A stretch of 52,495 nucleotides of DNA from Gordonia malaquae NBRC 108250 (GTDB lineage: Bacteria > Actinomycetota > Actinomycetes > Mycobacteriales > Mycobacteriaceae). Shown in pieces: positions 15,790 to 23,669 of the stretch. Where the stretch lies: assembly GCF_000344135.1 (NCBI RefSeq), contig NZ_BAOP01000034.1, positions 1-52,495 on the forward strand, in the 5' to 3' direction. The notes beneath the pieces were generated by a model that had not been told where the DNA came from, searched no databases, and saw only the letters and a program-made list of their open reading frames with translations. The position numbers and the translations under genes are program-made. Each line of letters begins with the position of its first letter. Positions within the stretch are counted from its first letter, which is position 1.

Positions 15790-18700
15790 GAGACACGCCC
15801 CAGCGACGGCCACCACATCCGGTCGCCGAGGATCACCATCGTCGCCGGGACCAGCACGGACCGGACGATCACGATGTCCAGGAGCAGCCCGAGTCCGACG
15901 GTGAAGCCGATCTGCACAAGATTCAGCGTGGTACCGCTCATCAGCGCGAACATGGTCAAGGCGAACACGACGCCCGCGGTGGTGATGACGCCGCCGGTGC
16001 TGCCGAACCCGCGGATCATGCCCTGCATCATTCCGCGGCCCGCCGACTCTTCGCGGATCCGTGACGCGAACAGCATGCTGTAGTCGGCGCCGACGGCGAT
16101 GAGCGCCATGAACGAGATCGGGGCGACGGACCAGTCCAGCGGGATTCCGATCACGTGCTGCCACACGAGTGTCGACACGCCGAGGACGGCGGCGAACGAC
16201 AGGACGACCGTCGCGACCAGGATCAACGGTGCGACGATGCTGCGCAGCAGGACCGCGAGGACGATCGTGACCGCGAGGATCGCCACGAGACCGAACACCA
16301 GCATGTCGCGGGTCAGCTGGTCGTCCATGTCTGCCGACAGCGAGGCGAGACCGGTGCTCGTCACCTCTGCATTCGAGAGTCCGGTGCCCGCGAGAGCGGC
16401 CGCCGCAGTCGGCGCGATGTCGCGGCTGCGCTCAAGCGCCTCCGGACCGTACGGGTTGATCGACCAGGTGACGACCATTCGCGCCGTCCGTCCGTTCGGA
16501 GAGATCAGCAGTTTTGCACCTTCGACGAAACGCGGATTCGTCAGGGCCTCCGCAGGGAGATAGAAGCCGCGGCCCGGGCCGGCGGACGTCGCGGCACTCA
16601 TGTCCGTCAGATAGTCCGTGGCCGTCCGCAGCCCGGCGTGGAGCTTGTCGGTCAGCGACGTGAGCCGTGCGGTGCCCTCGTTCACCTGGTGCAGCCCGTC
16701 GGCGAGCTGCGCCATGCCCGAGGACAGTTCGCCGACACCCGACCGGAGTCGGACGAGGTCGGAGCGAACCTGGTCGGGGGTGCGACCGTCGAGCTGCCCG
16801 AGGAGTCTCTGAAGCCGTCCGAGCAGGTCTTTCAACGCGAAGACGGATCGGCCCGCGCGGGTGGACGCTTCGGCGGGCACGCCTGCGGCGCTCCGAAGCG
16901 CTGTCAGCGTCGACCGTGCCCGACCGCCCGTCGCCGCGTTCAAGCGGTCGAAGGCTGCCCGCGCGGCTGCACAACTCGGGTCGGTGGAGCACGATGCAGA
17001 GCTGCGTGATCGCAGTAGTGGGCCGAAGAGTTGGTCGAACTGGTCGAGCGCGGGCTGGACTGCGACGGCCGTTCGTCGGAGGTCGGCGAGGATCGGCCCG
17101 ACGCCGTCGAGACCGGCGCGCAGTTCCGAGGCCGCGCCCCGCAGGTCCGTGCGCGAGTCGGTCGCGGCGGCCACGAACCGTTCCGCGGAGTCGAGCGAGT
17201 CGAGGACGCCGGTGGCCATGCTGATCACCTGGTCCGTGCCGTCGACGAGCTCGGGCATGCGGGCGTTCGCGGAATCCGCGCCGTCGGTGAGCTGCTGCAC
17301 GCCCGACGCGAGTCTGCGGAGGTCGGGGCGTGCGTCGCCGAGTTGTTTCGCGGCGTCCCCCAGCTGAGATCCGACCTGACCGGGGACATATCCGGCAGCC
17401 GACTCGGTGAGCGGTTTGCCGTCGGGACGCGTGATCGAGCGGACGGAGGCTACTTCGTCGAGGCGTGCGACGGCGTCTGCTGCCAGTTCGAGAGCCGCGA
17501 GGTCGGAGGTGTTCCGCAGGTCGTGATCGGAACGGACGATCAGGTACTCGGGTGCGATCGCATTGTTCCCGAAGTGCTTGTAGACCTCGTCGTAGCCGCG
17601 CGTGGAGTCGTTGGCGTAGACGAACATCGACGACTCGTCCCAGTTGCGCTGATGGGTGAACAGGATCGCTGAGCACGACACCAGGAAGACCAACGATGCT
17701 GCGGCGTACACGCCGGCACGTCGGACGATGCGTGTTCCTCGTCGCTGCCATCGCCGCTCCGACGCCGCGCCCGGTTCGGCGAGTCCACGTCGTCCCGCGA
17801 GCGAGAGCAAGGCCGGCGGCAGCGTCAGGGCGATCAGCAGTCCGACGATCACGGCGATGGCGGTCGGCGGCCCCGCTGTGCTGAACATGCCGATCTTGGT
17901 GAAGATCATCGACGTGCACGCCACCGCGATGGTCAGCGCAGAGGCCACCAGGATCGGCCCGGTCCGGCCGCTCGCCGTCGCGACGGCGTCGCCGACGGGC
18001 AGTCCCGAGCGCCGCCCTTCGTGATAGGCGGAGAGAGTGAAGATCGCGTAGTCGGTGACGGCGCCGAGTACAAGCGCCGTCATGATCGCGATGGTGAAGT
18101 TCGAGACCGACAACAGGTCGTGTCCACCGAGGAACGAGATGATCGGTCGTGTCACGGCGAGGCCGACGCCGAGCGTGATCAGTGGGATTGCGGCGGTCGC
18201 GAAGCGTCGGTAGACCGTGAACAGGATCAGGGTGATCAGCACGATCGAGACGCCGGTGATGATCAGGAGTGAGACGTCGATCGCGGAGAACAGGTCGGCG
18301 AGTGCCGCGGTCGGGCCGGTGTAGTCCACCTGCAGGGTCGACGGCGGTTCCGCGTCGTCGATCACCTGCCGAATCCCTTGCGCTGCATGGTGGGCGCGTG
18401 TCGAACCGACAGATCCCTCAGCGGCGACGAACAGCGTGATCGCCTTGCCGTCGGGACTGGCGGCGGCTTCCCTGGTGATCGGGTGCCCCGCGAAGTCGAG
18501 GAGGTAGGCGACGTCGTCGCTGTGCAGGAGACGGTCGACCAGTCGGCCGTAATACTGCTCGTCCCGCTCGGAGAATCCGTTCTCGTCGACCATCACGATG
18601 CTGCTGACCGCGTTCGACTCGGGCGACCCGAAGTCGCGTGCCATCTGCTCGAGATGTTGGTTGGAGGGGAGTGACCGGGGCAGGAAGTCGGCGGACGTCT

Positions 18701-18839
18701 TCGACACCGTCGTCTCGAGCTGGGGGATCGACAGGTTGAGCACCGCGGCGAGCAGCACCCAGAAGCCGACGACGATCCATGCGCGGCGATGCGTGAATGC
18801 CCCGAGTCGGGTGAACCTGCGGCTTGGGCCGTGTGCCAT
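15786..18839 (-). CDS. MMPL/RND-family membrane transporter
   Basis: A 1017-residue RND-superfamily protein of the MMPL type, which exports lipids or hydrophobic compounds in Mycobacteriales. A cytoplasmic start (GPSRRFTRLGAFTHRRAW) leads to the first membrane helix, then a large extracellular loop, a five-helix bundle containing GHDLLSVSNFTIAIMTALVL and a GAVTDYAIFTLSAYHEGRRS block, a second helical extracellular region of several hundred residues, and a second bundle with VGADYSMLFASRIREES. I chose the ATG at 18839 because GGAGG (18851-18847) lies 7 bases upstream; an ATG 42 bases earlier has no ribosome site. The substrate is unknown; no mycolate or PKS gene is adjacent. Confidence 0.9.
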   Translation of the reverse strand: MAHGPSRRFTRLGAFTHRRAWIVVGFWVLLAAVLNLSIPQLETTVSKTSADFLPRSLPSNQHLEQMARDFGSPESNAVSSIVMVDENGFSERDEQYYGRLVDRLLHSDDVAYLLDFAGHPITREAAASPDGKAITLFVAAEGSVGSTRAHHAAQGIRQVIDDAEPPSTLQVDYTGPTAALADLFSAIDVSLLIITGVSIVLITLILFTVYRRFATAAIPLITLGVGLAVTRPIISFLGGHDLLSVSNFTIAIMTALVLGAVTDYAIFTLSAYHEGRRSGLPVGDAVATASGRTGPILVASALTIAVACTSMIFTKIGMFSTAGPPTAIAVIVGLLIALTLPPALLSLAGRRGLAEPGAASERRWQRRGTRIVRRAGVYAAASLVFLVSCSAILFTHQRNWDESSMFVYANDSTRGYDEVYKHFGNNAIAPEYLIVRSDHDLRNTSDLAALELAADAVARLDEVASVRSITRPDGKPLTESAAGYVPGQVGSQLGDAAKQLGDARPDLRRLASGVQQLTDGADSANARMPELVDGTDQVISMATGVLDSLDSAERFVAAATDSRTDLRGAASELRAGLDGVGPILADLRRTAVAVQPALDQFDQLFGPLLRSRSSASCSTDPSCAAARAAFDRLNAATGGRARSTLTALRSAAGVPAEASTRAGRSVFALKDLLGRLQRLLGQLDGRTPDQVRSDLVRLRSGVGELSSGMAQLADGLHQVNEGTARLTSLTDKLHAGLRTATDYLTDMSAATSAGPGRGFYLPAEALTNPRFVEGAKLLISPNGRTARMVVTWSINPYGPEALERSRDIAPTAAAALAGTGLSNAEVTSTGLASLSADMDDQLTRDMLVFGLVAILAVTIVLAVLLRSIVAPLILVATVVLSFAAVLGVSTLVWQHVIGIPLDWSVAPISFMALIAVGADYSMLFASRIREESAGRGMMQGMIRGFGSTGGVITTAGVVFALTMFALMSGTTLNLVQIGFTVGLGLLLDIVIVRSVLVPATMVILGDRMWWPSLGRVS

Positions 18840-18865
18840 CTGCTGTCCTCCGGTTTGCGAATTGG

Positions 18866-18882
18866 TGTGACCATAAGTCACA
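18866..18882. promoter_or_regulatory. Palindromic operator upstream of the MMPL gene
   Basis: TGTGAC and GTCACA are separated by 5 bases, just 27 bases before the transporter start codon. A 17-base perfect palindrome at this place fits a TetR-type repressor site. The spacer is one base longer than in a CRP site (TGTGA-N6-TCACA), so I do not call it CRP. No regulator gene is adjacent. Confidence 0.5.
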
Positions 18883-19020
18883 GCAGAACGATCGGTCTAC
18901 AGCGAGCGCGTCACTGTCGCGCGCAGATGTGAGCTGGATCGCTAAACGGGTGCGCAGGGCATGCGTGGGAAGGCTCCGTATGAGGGAGAGTTCGCGCCCT
19001 GTAAGGTGGACTCGCTGCAT

Positions 19021-19093
19021 GCCCCTATAGCTCAGTTGGTAGAGCTACGGACTTTTAATCCGCAGGTCGTAGGTTCGAGCCCTACTGGGGGCA
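19021..19093 (+). tRNA. tRNA-Lys (anticodon TTT)
   Basis: The acceptor GCCCCTA pairs with TGGGGGC, the D-arm has CTCAGTTGG, the anticodon loop reads CTTTTAA with TTT central, and the T-arm carries GGTTCGAGCC. The discriminator is A and CCA is not encoded. Confidence 0.97.
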
Positions 19094-19100
19094 CAGCTTC

Positions 19101-19138
19101 AGGCCGGGCCAGGGGTGATTCCCTGGCCCGGCCTCTTT
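19101..19138 (+). terminator. Rho-independent terminator after tRNA-Lys
   Basis: A 14-base-pair perfect GC-rich stem (19101-19114 with 19121-19134) with a 6-base loop, followed by CTTTT. Confidence 0.88.
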
Positions 19139-19456
19139 TGTTGTCCGCGGTCACTCCCTTCACCTGCTCGTTGAGCGACCGCATCCCCCTGCTCGTTGAG
19201 CGAACGAAGCGAGTCGAAGCGTCTGGTGGAGTTGTTGCGACGCTTCGACTCGCTTCGCTCGCTCAACGGGCAGTGGGGGCGCGCCTGCTCGACGGGCGGT
19301 GGGGCGCGCCAGCTCTACGAACAGTGGGGGTGCGCCTGCTCAATGGGCGGGGGCAACGGGCGGCGGGGAAGGGGAATGGGTACTTGACCTCGCGATTTGT
19401 GTTTCTCGGAGCGCGTGCCATAAAGTAATCCTCGCTCCCAGCGGGAACAAGCACCG
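19139..19456. other. Non-coding gap between tRNA-Lys and tRNA-Glu, repeat-rich
   Basis: No gene is supported. The left half holds a copy of the CTGCTCGTTGAGC repeat family, including the strong inverted repeat at 19189-19273 and degenerate further copies to about 19350. The right half (19385-19456) is AT-richer and should contain the promoter for tRNA-Glu. Confidence 0.7.
19189..19273. repeat. Large inverted repeat (35-base arms) of the CTGCTCGTTGAGC family
   Basis: The arms are 19189-19223 and 19239-19273, matching at 33 of 35 positions, with a 15-base loop. Each arm runs from CTGCTCGTTGAGCGA through AAGCGAGTCGAAGCG. This is the most complete member of the repeat family in this window. Confidence 0.85.
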
Positions 19457-19529
19457 GCCCCCTTCGTCTAGCGGCCTAGGACGCCGCCCTTTCAAGGCGG
19501 TAGCGCGGGTTCGAATCCCGTAGGGGGTA
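19457..19529 (+). tRNA. tRNA-Glu (anticodon TTC)
   Basis: The acceptor GCCCCCT pairs with AGGGGGT (terminal G-U), the anticodon loop reads CTTTCAA with TTC central, and the T-arm is GGGTTCGAATCCC. CCA is not encoded. The sequence is nearly that of mycobacterial tRNA-Glu from memory. Confidence 0.96.
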
Positions 19530-19568
19530 CGCAGATCGGTTCACACCGAGAAGCACCTGAAACACCGA

Positions 19569-19598
19569 TTCGGTGATCAGGAGCGGATCGGCTAGGAT
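19569..19598 (+). promoter_or_regulatory. Possible sigma-A type promoter for tRNA-Asp
   Basis: TTCGGT at 19569-19574 and TAGGAT at 19593-19598 are separated by 18 bases and lie about 30 bases before tRNA-Asp. TAGGAT is a good actinobacterial -10; the -35 match is weaker. Confidence 0.4.
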
Positions 19599-19627
19599 CG
19601 AAACGCACAAAAGATACAAAAGAATAT

Positions 19628-19701
19628 GGCCCTGTGGCGCAGTTGGTTAGCGCGCCGCCCTGTCACGGCGGAGGTCGCGGGTTCGAGTCCCGTCAGGGTC
19701 G
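19628..19701 (+). tRNA. tRNA-Asp (anticodon GTC)
   Basis: The acceptor GGCCCTG pairs with CAGGGTC, the anticodon stem-loop is CCGCCCTGTCACGGCGG with GTC central, the T-arm is GGGTTCGAGTCCC, and the discriminator is G. Confidence 0.97.
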
Positions 19702-19730
19702 CTAGGTTTCGGTTTTAGCCGACACCGTCT

Positions 19731-19804
19731 GGCCAGGTAGCTCAGTTGGTACGAGCGTCCGCCTGAAAAGCGGAAGGTCGTCGGTTCGATCCCGACTCTG
19801 GCCA
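19731..19804 (+). tRNA. tRNA-Phe (anticodon GAA)
   Basis: The acceptor GGCCAGG pairs with TCTGGCC, the anticodon stem-loop is TCCGCCTGAAAAGCGGA with GAA central, the T-arm is CGGTTCGATCCCG, and the discriminator is A. It lies 29 bases after tRNA-Asp, probably on the same transcript. Confidence 0.97.
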
Positions 19805-19805
19805 C

Positions 19806-19840
19806 GCAAACCCCCTTGCACACGCAAGGGGGTTTTTGCG
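19806..19840 (+). terminator. Rho-independent terminator after tRNA-Phe
   Basis: A 12-base-pair stem (19808-19819 with 19824-19835) of AAACCCCCTTGC type with a 4-base loop, followed by a T run. Confidence 0.92.
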
Positions 19841-19970
19841 TTGTACGAGCCCAGAGTCCGTAATGCGTTCGCTCAATGTAGTTTTCGCCTCAAAGCCGCA
19901 TGGCGCAGTGAACATAGAGTCAGGCTGTGGAAGTGTGGACACAGTCGAATACCCGTGTCGAGGAGAGATG

Positions 19971-22664
19971 ATGACCGAAGGCGCCGACCAGGACACCGCA
20001 AATCCTGAGTTGACCATCGTCGACAACGTCGTCGACCGCGGATACACGGTCGAGCGGCTCGTCGAGAACCCTGTCGAAACAGTGATCGACAAGCCGATCA
20101 CCCTCGAGCGCATCGTCGAACGACTTGTGATCGACACCGTCGACACCGTCATCGACAAGCCCGCCACCGTCTCCCGCCTCGTGGAGAAGCCTGTCGTCAC
20201 CGTCGTCGACGAAGTGACCGACAAGCCCGTCACACTCAAGCGGATCGTCGAACGTCCCATCGTCACAGTCGAGGACGAGCTGACAGATAAGCCGGTAAAC
20301 GTCCAGCGACTCGTGGAGAAGCCCGTTGTGACGATCGTCGACGACGTCGTCGACAAGCCGGTCGAAGTCGCACGACTCGTTGAGCATCCCATCGTCACCG
20401 TCGTCGACAACGTGGTCGAGAAGCCCGTCGACGTGCCGCGCGTCATCGAACAGCCTGCCGTCACCGTCACCGACGAGATCGTCGACAAGCCGGTGGAGCT
20501 GCCACGTCTGGTGGAGAAGCCGATCGTCACCGTCTACGACGAGATCGTCGATCGCGCGGTTGAGGTTCCGCGTCTGGTGGAGAAGCCGATCGTCACCGTC
20601 GTCGACAAGATCGTCGACACCCCGGTCGAGCTGACTCGTGTCGTCGAGAAGCCCGTCATCTCGGTGGTGGACGAAATCGAAGACGTCGCAGTTGAACTGC
20701 CGCGTCTCATCGAACGCCCCATCGTCACCGTCGTCGACGAGGTCGAAGAGACCGAGATCGAGATCTCCCGTCTGGTCGAGAAGCCGATCGTCACCGTCCT
20801 CGACCAGATCGCCGACAAGCCCGTCGAGATCCAGCGGCTCGTGGAACGTCTCATCGTCACCGTCGTCGACGAAGTGATCGAGCGGCCCGCCGAGGTGCAG
20901 CGGGTGATCGAGAAACTGATCGTCGACATCACGGACACCGTTGTCGAGAAGCCGATCACCCTCGAGCGCATGGTCGAGAAGCCGATCGTCACACTCGTCG
21001 ACAAGATCGTCGAAGTGCCGGTCGAGTCGATCGTCGAAAAGGTCATTGAAAAGCCTGTCGAGAAGATCATCGAGATCACCGTCGAGAAGCCTGTCGAGAA
21101 GATCGTCGAACACATCATCGAAGTGCCCGTCGAGAAGAACGTGTACACGACGGTCGAGAAGGAGATCGAGGTCCCCGTCGAAGAGGTGATCTACAAGACG
21201 GTCGAGAAGCCCGTCGAGAAGATCATCGAGGTGGTCGTCGAACGTCCGGTCATCAAGGTCGTCGAAGTGCCCCGCGAGGTGGTCGTCGAACGACTCGTCG
21301 ACAAGCCGATCGAGAAGGCCGTCGATCACGTCATCGAGCGCATCGTCGAGAAGCCCAACGTGGTCGAGAAGGTCATCGAGAAGCCCGTTGAGAAGATCGT
21401 CGAGCGCATCGTCGAAAAGCCCGACATCGTGGAGAAGGTGATCGAGAAGCCTGTCGAGCACGTCCTCGAGCGGGTCGTCGAGAAGCCCGAGGTGATCGAG
21501 GAGATCGTCGAGACCACGGTCGAGCGGGTCGTCGAGCGGGTGGTCGAGATGCCCAACGTTGTCGAGAAGATCGTCGAGAAGCCTGTCGACCGCGAAGTCG
21601 AGCGAGTCGTCGAAGTTCCGAACGTGGTGGAGAAGGTCGTCGAGAAGCCTGTCGATCATGTGGTCGAGCGGATCGTCGAGAAGCCGAACGTGATCGAGAA
21701 GGTCGTCGAGAAGCCTGTCGATCACGTCGTCGAGCGAGTCGTCGAAGTTCCGAACGTGGTGGAGAAGGTCGTCGAGAAGCCTGTCGATCATGTGGTCGAG
21801 CGGATCGTCGAGAAGCCGAACGTGATCGAGGAGATCGTCGAGCGCCCCGCCGACCACACTGTCGAGAAGGTCGTCGAGGTCCCCAACATCGTCGAACAGA
21901 TCGTGTCGCGCCCCGTCGACCACGTCATCGAGAAGATCCTCGAAGTCCCCGAAGTGACCGAGGAAGTTGTCGAGCGACCCGTCGAACGGATCGTCGAGAA
22001 GGTCGTCGAGAAGCCGAACGTCGTCGAGAAAGTCGTCGAGAAGCCCGTCGATCACGTTGTGGAGCGGATCGTCGAGAAGCCCAACGTTGTGGAACAGATC
22101 GTCGACAAGGCTGTTGAGCACATCGTCGAGAAGATCGTCGAGCGGCCCGAGATCGTCGAGAAGGTCATCGACACCCCGGTGCACCGCGAGTTCGAGAAGC
22201 ACGTGCAGACACCGGTGCTCGTCGAGAAGGTCATCGAGAAGCAGATCAACGTCGTGTCCGAGCGGATCATCGAGAAGCCTGTCGAGCACGTTGTGGAGAA
22301 GGTCGTCGAGAAGCCCGTCTACCGCGAGGTGGAACGGATCATCGAGAAGCCGATCGAGAAGATCGTCGAGGTGGTCGTCGAGAAGCCCGTCATCGTCCGC
22401 AAGATGGTCGAGAAGGAGGTCGAGCGGGTTGTCGAGGACGACACGTCGACCCGGACCGTCACCCACGACGCGTACGCGGGCGAGCCGGTGCAGCCGCACT
22501 TTCTCGACAAGGCGCCGTCGACCGGCGACCGCTGGGTAGAGGCGGGCACCGGCGAACACCCGGATGACGGCACCGCGGGCTCGCAGTCAGAGGAGGCGAT
22601 CGCTCGCGACCGCGTGGAGCCGCAGTACCAAGCCCGTCGCGCCAAGCACCGCTCGGCTGACTAA
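19971..22664 (+). CDS. Giant V/E/K/P tandem-repeat protein with alveolin-like motifs
   Basis: An 897-residue protein built almost entirely of a 22-residue repeat, with no signal peptide or membrane helix. Residues about 25-350 carry units such as RLVEKPIVTVVDEIVDKPVE. Residues about 350-460 are irregular, with EVPVEKNVYTTVEKEIEVPV and EKIIEVVVERP segments. From about 460 to 790 the unit is VEKPNVVEKVVEKPVDHVVE, made of two 11-residue halves. The last 70 residues are acidic, non-repetitive and contain the only tryptophan. No cysteine is present. Proline about every 11 residues argues against one long coiled coil and for an extended or beta-type filament. The motifs resemble the EKIVEVP repeats of alveolins and VPV repeats of articulins, protist cortical cytoskeletal proteins; homology is not shown. 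ATG 19971 is preceded by AGGAG; 19968 is an alternative. Base composition and codon use look like the neighbours'. Confidence 0.8.
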   Translation: MTEGADQDTANPELTIVDNVVDRGYTVERLVENPVETVIDKPITLERIVERLVIDTVDTVIDKPATVSRLVEKPVVTVVDEVTDKPVTLKRIVERPIVTVEDELTDKPVNVQRLVEKPVVTIVDDVVDKPVEVARLVEHPIVTVVDNVVEKPVDVPRVIEQPAVTVTDEIVDKPVELPRLVEKPIVTVYDEIVDRAVEVPRLVEKPIVTVVDKIVDTPVELTRVVEKPVISVVDEIEDVAVELPRLIERPIVTVVDEVEETEIEISRLVEKPIVTVLDQIADKPVEIQRLVERLIVTVVDEVIERPAEVQRVIEKLIVDITDTVVEKPITLERMVEKPIVTLVDKIVEVPVESIVEKVIEKPVEKIIEITVEKPVEKIVEHIIEVPVEKNVYTTVEKEIEVPVEEVIYKTVEKPVEKIIEVVVERPVIKVVEVPREVVVERLVDKPIEKAVDHVIERIVEKPNVVEKVIEKPVEKIVERIVEKPDIVEKVIEKPVEHVLERVVEKPEVIEEIVETTVERVVERVVEMPNVVEKIVEKPVDREVERVVEVPNVVEKVVEKPVDHVVERIVEKPNVIEKVVEKPVDHVVERVVEVPNVVEKVVEKPVDHVVERIVEKPNVIEEIVERPADHTVEKVVEVPNIVEQIVSRPVDHVIEKILEVPEVTEEVVERPVERIVEKVVEKPNVVEKVVEKPVDHVVERIVEKPNVVEQIVDKAVEHIVEKIVERPEIVEKVIDTPVHREFEKHVQTPVLVEKVIEKQINVVSERIIEKPVEHVVEKVVEKPVYREVERIIEKPIEKIVEVVVEKPVIVRKMVEKEVERVVEDDTSTRTVTHDAYAGEPVQPHFLDKAPSTGDRWVEAGTGEHPDDGTAGSQSEEAIARDRVEPQYQARRAKHRSAD
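21598..21830 (+). repeat. Recent internal duplication within the repeat-protein gene
   Basis: Bases 21598-21698 and 21730-21830 are identical over 101 positions, offset by exactly 132 bases, which is two 22-codon units. Other units in the gene differ at many synonymous sites. The identity therefore points to recent unequal exchange or gene conversion. Confidence 0.9.
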
Positions 22665-22679
22665 GGAGTGTTGCGCTAC

Positions 22680-22737
22680 TGGTACCTCACAGCCCGTCCG
22701 ATGCCTCAGGGAGGCATGCGCGGCCTGTGAGGTGCCA
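22680..22737 (+). terminator. Compound hairpin after the repeat-protein gene
   Basis: An outer stem pairs 22680-22694 with about 22722-22737 (TGGTACCTCACAG against CTGTGAGGTGCCA), and a smaller inner stem (ATGCCT/AGGCAT) sits within the loop. There is no clear T run. It lies 16 bases after the stop. Confidence 0.55.
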
Positions 22738-22739
22738 CG

Positions 22740-22901
22740 AGGGCGTGTCTCCTAATTCGCTTCGCGCGGTCTCGACGGCCAGATGCACTCCCCGCGGCGT
22801 TGTCGTCGGTCGTGATACCTACCGGTATCCCTCCCTCCTCCGCCATGCGGGGCGCACACCTGATCCGCCGATCCCGAGCGGCGAATTAGGAGACACGCCC
22901 T
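22740..22901. mobile_element. MITE-like element with perfect 21-base inverted ends
   Basis: The terminal inverted repeats are 22740-22760 and 22881-22901 (AGGGCGTGTCTCCTAATTCGC and complement), identical over 21 bases and enclosing 120 bases with no gene. A smaller palindrome (GATACC-TACC-GGTATC) lies at 22814-22829. A clean target duplication is not evident. It is either a small non-autonomous element or a large cruciform between the repeat-protein gene and the convergent Nudix gene. Confidence 0.55.
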
Positions 22902-22932
22902 AGCGATGTCTTGACCCTTCGGTCGGCGGAGC

Positions 22933-23538
22933 TCAACGCCAGGCGAAGACCGGTTGGTCGTAGTCGGCGACGCGGACCGGATCGCCGTGCAGTGCGACTC
23001 GCGCGAACTGATAGATCACTGCTGCCGTCGGGGCGTGGATTCGCCGACCGATGAGTGGCAGCGACATCACCGGACGATCCGACTCCGGAATGGTCTCGAA
23101 GATTGGCGCCGCGGTGGCCAGCTCGTCGAGATCGATCAGAAACACGCGCTCCACCTCGGCTGGGTTCGGGCGGAGCGTCACCTCGTCGTCGCACCAGACG
23201 ACGGTCGGGGATATCACGAAGCCGGACCTGGTCGCGTAGTCGTCGAGGTCGCCGAGGACGGAGTCCGGACCGAGATGGATTCCCATCTCCTCCTCCAACT
23301 CGCGCAGGGCCGCGTCGTGCGTGGTCTCCCCGTCGTCGAGCCGTCCGCCCGGCAGCGCGAACTGTGCTGCGTGACGGCGCATGTCGGACGGGCGACGTGT
23401 CAGCCAGATCCCTCTCCCGCCGTCGGCCACCGGAGCCACGACGATCGCCACGGCAGCGGCCCGGGTTCCAGGCCTGAGCGGGATTCTGCGCGCCTCGAAA
23501 CCGTCGAGTCGAGCCCTCAGATCATCGCGTAGCCCCAT
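22933..23538 (-). CDS. Nudix hydrolase, probable coenzyme A pyrophosphatase type
   Basis: A 201-residue protein with an intact Nudix box at about residues 67-90: [21 protein letters not shown] then MGI. Upstream, the segment [20 protein letters not shown] matches the NUDIX_CoA signature seen in CoA-diphosphate hydrolases, which cleave CoA into 4'-phosphopantetheine and 3',5'-ADP. The exact substrate is inferred. The ATG at 23538 gives the start [14 protein letters not shown]. The gene diverges from the YceI gene across a perfect palindrome. Confidence 0.86.
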   Translation of the reverse strand: MGLRDDLRARLDGFEARRIPLRPGTRAAAVAIVVAPVADGGRGIWLTRRPSDMRRHAAQFALPGGRLDDGETTHDAALRELEEEMGIHLGPDSVLGDLDDYATRSGFVISPTVVWCDDEVTLRPNPAEVERVFLIDLDELATAAPIFETIPESDRPVMSLPLIGRRIHAPTAAVIYQFARVALHGDPVRVADYDQPVFAWR

Positions 23539-23569
23539 CAGTCCAATGTAACGTCCATCACACATGGAA

Positions 23570-23593
23570 GTAAACGGACCGTGGTCCGTTTAC
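23570..23593. promoter_or_regulatory. Perfect 24-base palindromic operator between nudix and yceI
   Basis: GTAAACGGACC and GGTCCGTTTAC flank a 2-base centre. Length, symmetry and location in a divergent promoter region are typical of TetR-family operators. No regulator gene is adjacent, so the repressor would act from elsewhere. Confidence 0.7.
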
Positions 23594-23669
23594 ATTGATT
23601 GCAAGCGATCGCCACACGGCAGACCGCAGGCCCAGAACCTCATCAACGCGCACTTCCAAGGAGGCAACG

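Noticed and set aside
18866..18882. A second CRP site at the MMPL gene
   Set aside because: The half-sites TGTGA and TCACA are 7 bases apart instead of 6.
21598..22100. A CRISPR-like periodicity of 66 and 132 bases
   Set aside because: The period is a multiple of three codons inside a coding frame with synonymous variation, so it is a protein repeat.
19920..22559. An 879-codon frame antisense to the repeat protein, rich in DDLLD
   Set aside because: It is the mirror of the V/E/K repeat codons. The plus frame has the ribosome site, the non-repetitive tail and the terminator.
19731..22901. An integrated island at tRNA-Phe
   Set aside because: I looked for a repeat of the tRNA 3' end near 22.7-22.9 kb and saw none; no integrase is present.
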